DNA of 64,000 bases from Streptomyces justiciae (lineage in GTDB: Bacteria > Actinomycetota > Actinomycetes > Streptomycetales > Streptomycetaceae). The notes under the pieces are model-generated. The model made no database searches and was not told the origin of the DNA. It saw nothing but the letters and a program-made list of their open reading frames with translations. Location: the NCBI RefSeq assembly GCF_015163075.1, contig NZ_JADDXU010000011.1:1-64000 (forward strand), written 5' to 3'. The position numbers and the translations under genes were made by a program. Shown here piece after piece: positions 8,447-17,204 of this stretch (positions within the stretch are counted from its first letter, which is position 1; the number at the start of each line of letters is the position of its first letter).

Positions 8447-9297
8447 GCGCCCCCAGCCACCCGCGCCAGGTGAACCGCGTCCGTCGCCCGCTGATGTATC
8501 TCCTGGCCTCGCTGGGCCTGTTGGTGATGGCGACGCCGTTCCTGTGGATGGCGCTGTCCGCCTTCAAGACCCGGCAGGACCTGACGGCCAGCCCTCCGGT
8601 GTGGCTGCCGACGCAGTGGACCCTGGACAACTTCCATGCCCTGCTCGACCAGTTGGACATGCCGCGCTACTTCCTGAACTCGCTGATCGTGGCCGTCCTG
8701 GTGACCGTCTGCAATCTGCTGTTCTGCTCGATGCTCGGCTACGCGCTGGCGAAGCTGGACTTCGCGGGCCGCTCCAAGGTGTTCGGCGTCGTGCTCGCGG
8801 CCCTCATGGTGCCCGCGAACCTGCTGATCCTTCCGCTGTACGTCCTGATGAGCAGGCTGAACCTCATCGACTCCTACGCCGGGCTCGTCCTGCCGTTCGC
8901 CGCGAGCGCCTTCGGGGTCTTCCTGATGCGGCAGTTCATGCAGTCGGTGCCCGACGAGGTGCTGGAGGCGGCCCGGATCGACGGCGCGGGCGAGTGGTAC
9001 ATCTTCTGGCGCATCGTGCTGCCCCTGGTCAGGCCCGCGCTGGCCACGCTGACGATCTTCACGTTCCTCGGCTCGTGGAACAACTTCGTCTGGCCGCTGG
9101 TCGCCACCAACGACCCCGGCAAGTACACCCTTCCGGTGGCGCTGGCGACGTTCGCCAACGATCCCAACCGCACGGTCGCCGGCGGCAACGGGATGCTCAT
9201 GGCCGGCTCGCTGCTGGTCGTGCTGCCCGTCCTGGTCGTCTTCGCCGTCCTGCAACGCCACTTCACCCAGGGCATCGCCACCGCGGGCCTCAAGTAG
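8443..9297 (+). CDS. sugar ABC transporter permease (MalG type)
   Basis: 284-aa permease with six predicted helices and a clear EAA loop (EVLEAARIDGAGEWYIFWRIVLPLV) around residues 168-192. The start overlaps the MalF-type stop by 4 nt, so the two are coupled. The C-terminus (QRHFTQGIATAGLK) is characteristic of the MalG/CebG-like group. Second half of the importer channel. Confidence 0.92.
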   Translation: MSAPSHPRQVNRVRRPLMYLLASLGLLVMATPFLWMALSAFKTRQDLTASPPVWLPTQWTLDNFHALLDQLDMPRYFLNSLIVAVLVTVCNLLFCSMLGYALAKLDFAGRSKVFGVVLAALMVPANLLILPLYVLMSRLNLIDSYAGLVLPFAASAFGVFLMRQFMQSVPDEVLEAARIDGAGEWYIFWRIVLPLVRPALATLTIFTFLGSWNNFVWPLVATNDPGKYTLPVALATFANDPNRTVAGGNGMLMAGSLLVVLPVLVVFAVLQRHFTQGIATAGLK

Positions 9298-9352
9298 CCA
9301 CCCCCGTAGGCGTACCGACCGACCGCGCCCCTCACACAGACAGAAACGGACG

Positions 9353-10561
9353 ATGACGCACACCTCCCCCACCCTCCCCTTCCCCGACGGCTTCCTGTGG
9401 GGTGCCTCCACCGCCGCCCACCAGATCGAGGGGAACAACGTCAACAGCGACTGGTGGCGCAAGGAGCACGACCCGGCGGCCGGCATCGAGGAGCCGAGCC
9501 TGGACGCCTGCGACAGCTACCACCGCTGGGAGCAGGACATGGACGTGCTCGCCCGACTCGGCTTCACCGACTACCGCTTCAGCGTCGAATGGGCCCGTGT
9601 CGAACCGGCGCCGGGCGCCTTCTCCCGAGCAGAGATCGCGCACTACCGCCGCATGGTGGAGGGCGCCCTGGCCCGCGGGCTGCGCCCGATGGTGACCCTG
9701 CACCACTTCACCGTGCCGCGGTGGTTCGAGGACCTCGGCGGCTGGACCGCCGACGGCGCGGTCGAGCTGTTCGCCCGGTACGTCGAGCACTGCGCGCCGA
9801 TCATCGCCGACGGGGTCCGCCATGTGTGCACCATCAACGAGCCCAACATGATCGCCGTGATGGCCGGCCTCGCCAAGCGCGGCGAACAGGGCTTCCCGCC
9901 GGCCGGGCTGCCGTACCCGGACGACGACACCACCCACGCGGTGATCGCCGCGCACCACGCCGCGGTCAAGGCGGTCCGCGCCGTCGACGCGGACATCCAG
10001 GTCGGCTGGACGATCGCCAACCAGGTCTACCAGGCACTGCCGGGCGCCGAGGAGGTCTGCGCCGCCTACCGGCGCCCGCGCGAGGACGTCTTCATCGAGG
10101 CCGCCCGCGGCGACGACTTCATCGGCGTCCAGTCCTACACCCGCACCAGGATCGGGCTCGACGGCCCCGTCCCGGCGCCCGAGGACGCCGAGCGCACGCT
10201 GACGCAGTGGGAGTACTACCCGGCCGCCGTCGGCCACGCCCTGCGCCACACCGCGGAGATCGCCGGCGCCGACATGCCTCTCATCGTCACCGAGAACGGC
10301 ATCGCCACCGGCGACGACAGCCGCCGCGTCGACTACTACACCGGCGCCCTCGCCGCGGTCGCCGCGGCCATCGAGGACGGCGTCAACGTCCAGGGCTACC
10401 TGGCCTGGAGCGCCCTGGACAACTACGAGTGGGGCTCCTTCAAACCCACCTTCGGCCTCATCGCGGTCGACCCGGTCACCTTCGAGCGCACCCCGAGGCC
10501 GTCCGCCGCATGGCTCGGCGACCTCGGCCGCAGCCGCCAACTGCCGCGCGCCGCCGCCTGA
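9353..10561 (+). CDS. GH1 family beta-glucosidase
   Basis: 402-aa glycoside hydrolase family 1 enzyme without a signal peptide, so cytoplasmic. FLWGASTAAHQIEG (residues 14-27), acid/base Glu163 in TINEPN and nucleophile Glu314 in VTENG are all present. It hydrolyses beta-glucosides imported by the upstream transporter. It is shorter than the usual 440-480 aa; the C-terminal WSALDNYEWG glucose-binding motif is intact, so the enzyme looks complete. The gene is last before a strong terminator hairpin. Confidence 0.92.
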   Translation: MTHTSPTLPFPDGFLWGASTAAHQIEGNNVNSDWWRKEHDPAAGIEEPSLDACDSYHRWEQDMDVLARLGFTDYRFSVEWARVEPAPGAFSRAEIAHYRRMVEGALARGLRPMVTLHHFTVPRWFEDLGGWTADGAVELFARYVEHCAPIIADGVRHVCTINEPNMIAVMAGLAKRGEQGFPPAGLPYPDDDTTHAVIAAHHAAVKAVRAVDADIQVGWTIANQVYQALPGAEEVCAAYRRPREDVFIEAARGDDFIGVQSYTRTRIGLDGPVPAPEDAERTLTQWEYYPAAVGHALRHTAEIAGADMPLIVTENGIATGDDSRRVDYYTGALAAVAAAIEDGVNVQGYLAWSALDNYEWGSFKPTFGLIAVDPVTFERTPRPSAAWLGDLGRSRQLPRAAA

Positions 10562-10585
10562 TCGCACCCCTCCCACCCTGAGCCC

Positions 10586-10620
10586 GGGAGCCGGCGGGCC
10601 CCTGACACCCGCCGGCTCCC
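10586..10620 (+). terminator. hairpin terminator after the GH1 gene
   Basis: Perfect 13-bp stem GGGAGCCGGCGGG / CCCGCCGGCTCCC with a 9-nt loop, 25 bp after the GH1 stop. There is no T-tract, as is common in streptomycetes. It may partly insulate the next gene from the transporter operon. Confidence 0.65.
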
Positions 10621-10658
10621 GCCCACCACGCCCACCCCATCGAGGAGTTGAACCCCGC

Positions 10659-12068
10659 ATGAACCGTCGTCGGTTCCTCACGGCCGCCACCGCCACCGCG
10701 GCGGCCGTCTGCGCCACCGGCCCCTCGGCCCTCGCCCGTACCTCCACCGCCTCGGACCGCGCCCCGCTGCGCACCTGGTTCGAGGCGACGTACCGCTCGA
10801 TCACGGCCATGACCACGGAGTTCGGCCTCACCGCCGACAAGATCGACGTCAGCGGCCCCGACACACCCGTGCCCTCGGCCCAGACCTCGCCGACCAACAT
10901 CGGCTGCGGACTGTGGTCCACCGTGGCCGCAGCCGGCCTCGGCGTCATCTCCCGCTCCCTCATGCACGACCGCCTCGCGCGCACGGTGGCGGCCGTGGAA
11001 CGCCTGGAGCGCGCGCACGGCTTCTGGTTCAACTGGTACGACGCCCACGACGGTTCGGTCCTCACGACATGGCCGGAGAACGGCAGCACGGTCCGCCCGT
11101 TCCTGTCCACCGTCGACAACGCCTGGCTGGTCACCGGCCTGAGAATCGCCGCCGACGCCGACCCCTCGCTGCGCCCGCGCATCGCCCGCCTCCTCGAAGC
11201 GGCCGACTGGTCGTACTTCTACACCCCCTACGACCCCGCCGACCCCGTCGCCGGCCCCGGCCAGCTGCGCGGCGGCTACTGGCCCGACAAGCCCGGCAAG
11301 GGCGAGCCCACCGGCCACCACTACGGAGCCCTCAACACCGAACCGCGCATGGCCAGTTACCTCGGCATAGCCGACGGCTCGCTGCCCTCCGAGCACTACT
11401 GGCACCTCTTCCGCACCCTGCTACCCGGCATGGGGCAGGAGCAGGAGCCCGAGGGCGCCTACGTCACGATCGACGGCGTCCGCGTCTGGGAGGGCCACTA
11501 CACCTACCGCGGCCGCAAGCTCGTCCCCACCTGGGGCGGCTCGATGTTCGAGGCCCTGATGGTGCCCCTGTTCGTGCCCGAGACCGAGTGGTCGCCGCAC
11601 TCCTGGGGCACCACGCACCAGCGCTACGTCCGCAGTCAGATCGAGCACGGCCTGGACGAGGAGAGGTACGGCTACTGGGGCTTCTCCCCCGCCAACATCC
11701 CCGCGGGCGGATACCGCGAGTACGGCGTGGACGCCATCGGCATGCAGGAGGACGGCTACCACTCCCTCGGCGTGGTCACCCCGCACGCCTCCTTCCTCGC
11801 CCTGCCCCAGGCCGCCGACGAGGCTCTCGCCAACCTCCGTGCGCTCGACCGGGACTTCGGCGCCTACGACGACCGTTACGGCTTCCGTGACTCCGTCGAT
11901 GTCGTGACGGGCCGGGTCAGCGACTTCGTCCTCGCCCTGGACCAGGGCATGGTCGCCGCCGCCCTGGCCCAGCAGTTGCGCCCCGGACTGCTCCAACAGC
12001 CCTTCCGCACCGGCGGGTTCCGCTCCCGCGTACGACCGCTGCTGGGCAAGGAGCGCTTCAGCATCTGA
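10659..12068 (+). CDS. Tat-exported glycoside hydrolase of the glucoamylase-like/GH144-type (PF10091-like) family
   Basis: 469-aa protein with a twin-arginine signal (NRRRFLT, residues 2-8) and hydrophobic region to about residue 26. The mature part looks like an (alpha/alpha)6 barrel of the PF10091 glucoamylase-like group, which includes GH144 beta-1,2-glucanases. Segments such as FWFNWYDAHDGSV, LSTVDNAWL, GGSMFEALMVPLF, YGYWGFSPAN and TPHASFLALP support this by family recollection, not by a search. It is co-directional with the importer and beta-glucosidase, so it probably releases the oligosaccharide that they take up. Substrate (beta-1,2-glucan or another glucan) is inferred only. Confidence 0.65.
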   Translation: MNRRRFLTAATATAAAVCATGPSALARTSTASDRAPLRTWFEATYRSITAMTTEFGLTADKIDVSGPDTPVPSAQTSPTNIGCGLWSTVAAAGLGVISRSLMHDRLARTVAAVERLERAHGFWFNWYDAHDGSVLTTWPENGSTVRPFLSTVDNAWLVTGLRIAADADPSLRPRIARLLEAADWSYFYTPYDPADPVAGPGQLRGGYWPDKPGKGEPTGHHYGALNTEPRMASYLGIADGSLPSEHYWHLFRTLLPGMGQEQEPEGAYVTIDGVRVWEGHYTYRGRKLVPTWGGSMFEALMVPLFVPETEWSPHSWGTTHQRYVRSQIEHGLDEERYGYWGFSPANIPAGGYREYGVDAIGMQEDGYHSLGVVTPHASFLALPQAADEALANLRALDRDFGAYDDRYGFRDSVDVVTGRVSDFVLALDQGMVAAALAQQLRPGLLQQPFRTGGFRSRVRPLLGKERFSI

Positions 12069-12089
12069 CCTCTGCCCCGCTTGCGGAGT

Positions 12090-12115
12090 CCGCCCGGCCC
12101 GACGAGGGCGGGCGG
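12090..12115 (+). terminator. possible hairpin after the exported hydrolase gene
   Basis: Arms CCGCCCG and CGGGCGG with a 12-nt loop, about 20 bp after the stop codon and about 75 bp before the LacI operator. Modest strength; may end the hydrolase transcript. Confidence 0.4.
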
Positions 12116-12191
12116 GCCCGCGAGACGCGCCACACGCTCCGCATCCTCGCCGCCGTCCCTTGCCCGGCCACGGACACGGAACCTAGAATGA

Positions 12192-12209
12192 ATGCGCTTA
12201 CAAGCGCAT
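12192..12209. promoter_or_regulatory. LacI operator in front of the lacI gene
   Basis: Perfect palindrome with arms ATGCGCTT and AAGCGCAT and a 2-nt centre, about 37 bp before the lacI start. It shares ATGCGCTTACA with the operator before the ABC operon. This is typical of an autoregulated LacI-family repressor. Confidence 0.7.
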
Positions 12210-12245
12210 GCGTCTGCATCCTCGCCATACCGGGAGACCCTTTAC

Positions 12246-13331
12246 GTGAGCACTACCCCCACGGTGTACGACGTCGCCGAACGGTCCGGGGTCTCCATCG
12301 CCACGGTGTCCCGGGTGTACCGGAACCCGGATTCCGTCCGCGCGGAGACGCGCGAGCGCGTGCTGACGGCGGCCCGCGAACTCGGTTACGTGCCGAGCGG
12401 CAACGCCCGGGGGCTCGCCAGCCGGTCCACCGGCATCCTCGGCCTGTGCTTCCCGGACTACTCAGACCCGGACGCGGAGGCAGGCGAGGCGGACGACGAG
12501 GACGCGGCCATGCTGTACTCCGACCAGATCATCCGCGGCATGGAACGCGCCGCGCGCCGCCACGGCTACGCCCTGCTCATCGCCGCCTCCCTCAAGGGCG
12601 GCCCGGAGAGTCTGGTGGCCAAGGTCGCCGGACGTGTCGACGGGTTCGCGGTGCTCGCCCGCACCGTACCGACGGAGGAACTGGAGATCATCTCCCGCCG
12701 CCAGCCGGTGGTGATGCTGGCCGGCCCCCGAGAGGGCACCGACCACCTGGACCACATCGAAGTCGCCAACTTCGACGGGCAGTCGGAGCTGACCCGGCAC
12801 CTCATCGAGGACCACGGCCTGCGTCGCCTCGCCTACATCGGCTCCGCGGAGGAGTCACCGGACGTCGAGGCCCGGTTCCGCGGCTATCTCGCCGCCTGCC
12901 GGGCCGGCGGACTGGAGGTGGCGGACGAACCCGATCTGCGCGTGCGGATGATGACGCAGGCCGAGGGGGCACACGCCCTGGACGCCCTGTTCGCCCGGCA
13001 CGGCGCATGGCCGGAGGCTCTCGTCTTCGCCAACGACCAGATGGCCGTCGGCGCCCTCCACGCGCTGGCGGAGCGAGGGCTGCGGGTCCCCGACGACGTG
13101 GTGGTGACGGGCTTCGACGGCATTCCGCTCAGCCGCCTGGTGCGCCCGGCGCTGACCACGGTCCGGCAGCCGATGCTGCGGATGGGCGAGGAGGCGGTGG
13201 AGCTGCTGGTGAAGCGCCTGAGCGGGGCGCGTGACGCCGACCCCGTCTCGTTGGTGCTGCCCGTCAGCGTCGCGCGCAGGGGCAGCTGCGGGTGCCGTGA
13301 CGGAGAGGGCGTCGAACCGGGCGTTCGGTGA
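12246..13331 (+). CDS. LacI family transcriptional regulator of the sugar operon
   Basis: 361 aa from a GTG start at 12246, preceded by GGGAGA with 8-nt spacing. The LacI HTH starts at residue 5 (TVYDVAERSGVSIATVSRVY), followed by a sugar-binding domain (FANDQMAVGALHAL, VTGFDGIPLSRL). An acidic insert (DPDAEAGEADDEDAA) around residues 75-90 is unusual. It closes a locus of importer, GH1 enzyme and exported hydrolase, and shares an operator motif with that operon. It most likely represses the locus until the imported oligosaccharide or its product binds. Confidence 0.9.
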   Translation: MSTTPTVYDVAERSGVSIATVSRVYRNPDSVRAETRERVLTAARELGYVPSGNARGLASRSTGILGLCFPDYSDPDAEAGEADDEDAAMLYSDQIIRGMERAARRHGYALLIAASLKGGPESLVAKVAGRVDGFAVLARTVPTEELEIISRRQPVVMLAGPREGTDHLDHIEVANFDGQSELTRHLIEDHGLRRLAYIGSAEESPDVEARFRGYLAACRAGGLEVADEPDLRVRMMTQAEGAHALDALFARHGAWPEALVFANDQMAVGALHALAERGLRVPDDVVVTGFDGIPLSRLVRPALTTVRQPMLRMGEEAVELLVKRLSGARDADPVSLVLPVSVARRGSCGCRDGEGVEPGVR

Positions 13332-13367
13332 AGCCTCCGCGGCGGCGATCAGCTTTCCGGCGTGCGG

Positions 13368-13883
13368 TCAGCAGTCGAAGACGGACCAGCAGATGTCGTT
13401 CCGCAACCGCTGGTCGTCAAGGACCAGTTCCCGAATCGCCTCCGGGAGCTGGTCCCGCTGCCACTGGCACTCGCGTCGGCCCGCCGCCTCGCTCTCGGGT
13501 TTCGGTGCGGCGGCCCGTACGGCTTTGATCGCGTAGGCGGCCGCGCCGAGTTCGTGCGCGGCGACGTGTGCGACGACCGCGGCCTGGCCGGCGGCGTAGG
13601 CCGCGTGGCGCGCTGCTCCCCGCAGGTCGCGAGCGGCGCCCATGGCATGGCCGCCCGCCGCCCGGGCCTCCATCATCTTGACCTCGCCGCGCGTCCAGGC
13701 CCGGGCGTGCTCGATGGCCTGGCGCGGACGCGGGTCGTCGGGGCGGGCCGTCTCGAAGAGGCCGAGGACGTGTTCCGCGCAGGCGGCCGCCCAGAGGGCG
13801 AGGAGCTGGTGATCGGCGTCGGTGAGGGTCCCGCCGCGGCGGATCGTCACGAAGCGGGGGTCCCTGACCTTCGGGAGGATCAC
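13368..13883 (-). CDS. putative immunity-like protein (Imm-5-like domain)
   Basis: 171-aa alanine-rich protein beginning at GTG 13883, chosen for the AGGAAGG Shine-Dalgarno; an upstream in-frame start at 13925 is possible. The segment LLALWAAACAEHVLGLFE with PDDPRPRQAIEHARAWTRGE matches my memory of the Imm-5-like family, annotated as putative immunity proteins but common as orphans in Streptomyces. No toxin gene is adjacent. It is convergent with lacI and divergent from the encapsulin operon. Function unknown. Confidence 0.6.
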   Translation of the reverse strand: MILPKVRDPRFVTIRRGGTLTDADHQLLALWAAACAEHVLGLFETARPDDPRPRQAIEHARAWTRGEVKMMEARAAGGHAMGAARDLRGAARHAAYAAGQAAVVAHVAAHELGAAAYAIKAVRAAAPKPESEAAGRRECQWQRDQLPEAIRELVLDDQRLRNDICWSVFDC

Positions 13884-14291
13884 GGTCGGTCTTCCTTCCT
13901 GCCGGTTTTCGTCACCAGCGACCATGCCCGTCCCGGCGTTGGTGGTGAAACCGGGACAGGGTTCAGGGCAGTGGGCGACACGGCTTGATCATGTATGACC
14001 CGATCGTCGCCGGGAGCCGTTCAGCCTGGTGAGCGGCCTGCGAGGCCCATCGCAGCCCGGCAAGAGTGGCGCAATGTCGCTCTTGGGTCGATAAACCGGA
14101 TTCCAATGATTGTCACCGCTTCGAAGGAAGCAGTTGGGTTCTCCGGGCGAGGCGGCTCAACCGGCCGTTACGGTCCTGCGGGTGGATGGATCACCGACGC
14201 CGTCCCGCCCTGTTGCCGAATCCTCCCCGACTCCCGACCGGCGTACAGCTGTGCGCCGGCCGCCCGGCCATGCAAGGAGCAGCCCACCCCG
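13884..14291. other. 408-bp intergenic region upstream of the encapsulin operon
   Basis: Divergent promoter region between the Imm-5-like gene and the shell gene. The only clear structure is a dyad CAAGAG (14061-14066) / CTCTTG (14080-14085). No credible ORF was found; in-frame codons upstream of the shell ATG extend the reading frame but lack a Shine-Dalgarno. The shell start at 14292 follows AGGAG with about 12-nt spacing. Confidence 0.5.
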
Positions 14292-15707
14292 ATGACCGTG
14301 GACAGCAGCCCGGAGACCGAGGCCGCACCAGCCGCGCCGCAGCAGTCCCTGAGCACCGCCGCCGCACGCAACCTCACCACCACCACGAAGTCCGCCCCGC
14401 AAATGCAGGAGATCACCTCCCGCTGGCTGCTGCGGATGCTCCCCTGGGTCGAGACCAAGGGCGGCGCCTACCGGGTCAACCGGCGGTTGCGCCATACCGT
14501 CGGCGACGGTCGCATCGAGTTCGTGCAGGAGGGGGCCGCGGTCCGTGTGATCCCCCGCGAACTCGGCGAACTGGCCCTGCTGCGGGGCTTCGAGGACCTG
14601 GACGTCCTCACCGCGCTCGCCAATCGCTGCGCACAGCGCGACTTCGCCGCCGGCGAGGTCATCGTCGAGCGCGGCAGCCCGGCCGACCGCATCCATCTGA
14701 TCGCCCACGGGCGGATCAGCCAGTCCGGTGAGGGCAAGTACGGCGGGGAGATCGCCATCGCGGTCCTCGCCGACGGCGCCCACTTCGGCGAGAACGCCCT
14801 CCTCGACGGGGAGGCCCGCCACGACTACACGGCCACCGCCGAGACCTCCGGCACCCTCCTCACCCTCTCCCGCGCCGACTTCGCCGCCGTACGGGACTCC
14901 GCACCCGGTCTTCAGGCCCACATCGCGGAGTTCGGCTCCAGCACACGGCGACGGCAGAACAAGCACGGCGAGGCCGAGATCGCCATGTCGGCCGGTCATG
15001 TCGGCGAGGTCGACGTGCCGAACGCCTTCGTCGACTACGAGTTGAAGCCCCGGGAGTACGAACTCTCCGTCGCCCAGACCATCTTGAGGATCCACACCCG
15101 GGTGGCCGACCTCTACAACGGGCCGATGAACCAGACCGAGGAGCAACTCCGGCTGACCATCGAGGCGTTGCGCGAGCGCCAGGAGCACGAGCTCATCAAC
15201 AACCGTGAGTTCGGACTGCTCCACAACGCCGACTTCAAGCAGCGCATCCAGACCCACTCCGGTCCGCCGACCCCGGACGACATGGACGATCTGCTCTGTC
15301 GCCGCCGCGGCACCAAGTTCTTCCTCGCCCACCCCAGGACGATCGCCGCGATCGGCCGCGGATTCAACGCCTACGGGCTCTACCCGGATCACGTCGACGT
15401 CGGCGGACAGTCCGTCCCGGCCTGGCGCGGGGTTCCGATCCTCCCGTGCAACAAGATCCCGATCAGCAAGGAGCAGACCAGCTCCATCATCGCCATGCGC
15501 ACGGGCGAGAAGAACCAAGGGGTCATCGGCCTGTGGCAGACAGGGCTGCCGGACGAGGTCGAACCGGGGCTCTCGGCGCGCTTCATGGGCATCAACGAGC
15601 AGGCGGTCATGTCCTATCTCGTCAGCACGTACTACTCCGCCGCGGTGCTCGTGCCCGACGCGCTCGGCGTCATGGAGAACGTGCAGATCGCCCGCGTCCG
15701 CGACTGA
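14292..15707 (+). CDS. family 2B encapsulin nanocompartment shell protein (EshA-like)
   Basis: 471-aa shell protein with HK97-type fold. Order: a disordered N-terminal arm (1-38), shell-fold start (about 39-95), an inserted cyclic-nucleotide-binding-like domain (about 97-210) with the phosphate-cassette segment FGENALLDGEARHDYTA (Glu167, Arg176), then the remaining shell domain (about 235-471) with FVDYELKPREYEL and VPAWRGVPILPCNKIPI. Length and domain order match the family 2B encapsulins and Streptomyces EshA. It is directly upstream of 2-MIB synthase, a recognised family 2B cargo. Whether a nucleotide binds or opens the shell is not visible. Confidence 0.9.
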   Translation: MTVDSSPETEAAPAAPQQSLSTAAARNLTTTTKSAPQMQEITSRWLLRMLPWVETKGGAYRVNRRLRHTVGDGRIEFVQEGAAVRVIPRELGELALLRGFEDLDVLTALANRCAQRDFAAGEVIVERGSPADRIHLIAHGRISQSGEGKYGGEIAIAVLADGAHFGENALLDGEARHDYTATAETSGTLLTLSRADFAAVRDSAPGLQAHIAEFGSSTRRRQNKHGEAEIAMSAGHVGEVDVPNAFVDYELKPREYELSVAQTILRIHTRVADLYNGPMNQTEEQLRLTIEALRERQEHELINNREFGLLHNADFKQRIQTHSGPPTPDDMDDLLCRRRGTKFFLAHPRTIAAIGRGFNAYGLYPDHVDVGGQSVPAWRGVPILPCNKIPISKEQTSSIIAMRTGEKNQGVIGLWQTGLPDEVEPGLSARFMGINEQAVMSYLVSTYYSAAVLVPDALGVMENVQIARVRD

Positions 15708-15761
15708 CGTCCCCTGTGCGCCGTACGGACCCGTCCCCGACACCACAGCAAGGAGTAGTGG

Positions 15762-17189
15762 ATGCCCGAATCCGGGCCCCCTGGACCATCCATCCCCGGA
15801 CAGCGGTCGCGGCCGCCCGGCACCGCGCCGGACGTTCCCACGCCGGCCGTCCCCGACCTTCCGATCACCGCGGCGGCCTTCGGTCTTGAGGCCGTACTGC
15901 ATCCGACGACCGCTCCCACGCCCCCGCCGGTCACCGCCACACCACCCGACCCCGCTTTTCAGCGGGTTCTGGGCGGGCCGACCGGGCTGGGCACCAACTC
16001 ACTGTCGTTGGCGGGCAGTTCGATGGAAGCGACTCCTCCCCCACCACCGGTCGCTGCCGCGGAGACCGAGGCCCCAGCCGCGCCGGATGTCGAGCGGGTC
16101 CTGGGCGGACCCACCGGCCTGGGCACGGCCTCGCTGTCCCTCGCCCGCACCGCGCATCGGCCGCCGCCCGAATCCGTCCCGGCGCTTCCGGCAGCCGCGC
16201 CGCCTGCCGAAGGCCAGGCCGTACCCGGCCTGTACCACCACCCGATCCCGGAGCCCGATCCGGTGCGCGTCGAGGAGGTGAGCCAGCGGATCAAGCGCTG
16301 GGCCGAGGACGAGGTCCAGCTCTATCCCGAGGAGTGGGAGGGGCAGTTCGACGGGTTCTCGGTCGGCCGGTACATGGTCGGCTGTCATCCCGACGCCCCC
16401 ACCGTCGATCACCTCATGATCGCCACCCGGCTGATGGTCGCGGAGAACGCCGTCGACGACTGCTACTGCGAGGACCACGGCGGCTCACCCGTCGGCCTCG
16501 GCGGCCGCCTCCTCCTGGCCCACACCGCGCTCGACCCGCTCCACACCACCCCGGAGTACGCGCCGGCCTGGCTGGAGTCGCTCGGTTCGGACCCGCCGCG
16601 GCGCGCCTATCGCAGCGCCATGGACTACTTCACCGCCATGGCCTCGCCCTCCCAGGTCGACCGCTACCGCCACGACATGGCCCGGCTGCACATGGGATAC
16701 CTGGCCGAGGCCGCCTGGGCCGAGACCGATCACGTCCCGGAGGTGTGGGAGTACCTGGCCATGCGCCAGTTCAACAACTTCCGCCCCTGCCCCACCATCA
16801 CCGACACCATCGGAGGCTACGAGCTACCAGCCGACCTGCACGCCCGGCCGGAGATGCAGCGCGTCATCGCCCTGGCCGGCAACGCGACCACCATCGTCAA
16901 CGACCTCTACTCGTACACCAAGGAACTCGCCAGCCCCGGCCGGCACCTGAACCTGCCCGTCGTGATCGCCGAACGGGAGAAGCTCTCGGAGCGCGACGCC
17001 TATCTCAAGGCGGTCGAGGTCCACAACGAGCTCATGCACGCCTTCGAGGCGGCCGCGGCCGACCTCGCCGCGGCCTGTCCCCTGCCCCCCGTGGTGCGCT
17101 TCCTCAAGGGCGTGGCCACCTGGGTCGACGGCAACCACGACTGGCATCGCACCAACACCTTCCGCTACAGCCTGCCCGCTTTCTGGTAA
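15762..17189 (+). CDS. 2-methylisoborneol synthase (class I terpene cyclase, likely encapsulin cargo)
   Basis: 475-aa cyclase that converts 2-methylgeranyl diphosphate to 2-methylisoborneol. Residues 1-150 are proline/alanine-rich and disordered, with two 17-residue repeats (68-84 and 112-128) that differ at one position. The catalytic domain has the Mg-binding DDCYCED (232-238), the NSE motif NDLYSYTKE (380-388) and a C-terminal RY pair (468-469). AAGGAG precedes the ATG. It lies 54 bp after the shell gene and 15 bp before the methyltransferase that makes its substrate. The repeats are probable shell-targeting signals. Confidence 0.93.
   Translation: MPESGPPGPSIPGQRSRPPGTAPDVPTPAVPDLPITAAAFGLEAVLHPTTAPTPPPVTATPPDPAFQRVLGGPTGLGTNSLSLAGSSMEATPPPPPVAAAETEAPAAPDVERVLGGPTGLGTASLSLARTAHRPPPESVPALPAAAPPAEGQAVPGLYHHPIPEPDPVRVEEVSQRIKRWAEDEVQLYPEEWEGQFDGFSVGRYMVGCHPDAPTVDHLMIATRLMVAENAVDDCYCEDHGGSPVGLGGRLLLAHTALDPLHTTPEYAPAWLESLGSDPPRRAYRSAMDYFTAMASPSQVDRYRHDMARLHMGYLAEAAWAETDHVPEVWEYLAMRQFNNFRPCPTITDTIGGYELPADLHARPEMQRVIALAGNATTIVNDLYSYTKELASPGRHLNLPVVIAEREKLSERDAYLKAVEVHNELMHAFEAAAADLAAACPLPPVVRFLKGVATWVDGNHDWHRTNTFRYSLPAFW
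15963..16013 (+). repeat. 17-residue repeat 1 in 2-MIB synthase N-terminus (candidate cargo-loading motif)
   Basis: Encodes RVLGGPTGLGTNSLSLA, residues 68-84 of the cyclase. It is the only ordered-looking, hydrophobic Gly/Leu-rich island in an otherwise Pro/Ala-rich stretch, apart from its second copy 44 residues later. Confidence 0.75.
16095..16145 (+). repeat. 17-residue repeat 2 in 2-MIB synthase N-terminus (candidate cargo-loading motif)
   Basis: Encodes RVLGGPTGLGTASLSLA, residues 112-128, differing from repeat 1 only by Ala for Asn. Near identity inside a fast-evolving linker argues for selection on the peptide. Confidence 0.75.
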
Positions 17190-17204
17190 GGAACGGACAC
17201 CTCA

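Noticed and set aside
9332..11182. Minus-strand frame of about 616 codons opposite the GH1 gene and the exported hydrolase
   Set aside because: Opposite genes with catalytic motifs; protein is Val/Gly/Asp-rich repeat-like, typical of complementary GC-rich codons.
13368..13883. Polymorphic toxin/immunity locus
   Set aside because: The Imm-5-like protein stands alone without toxin, RHS, WXG or secretion genes; family members are often orphans.
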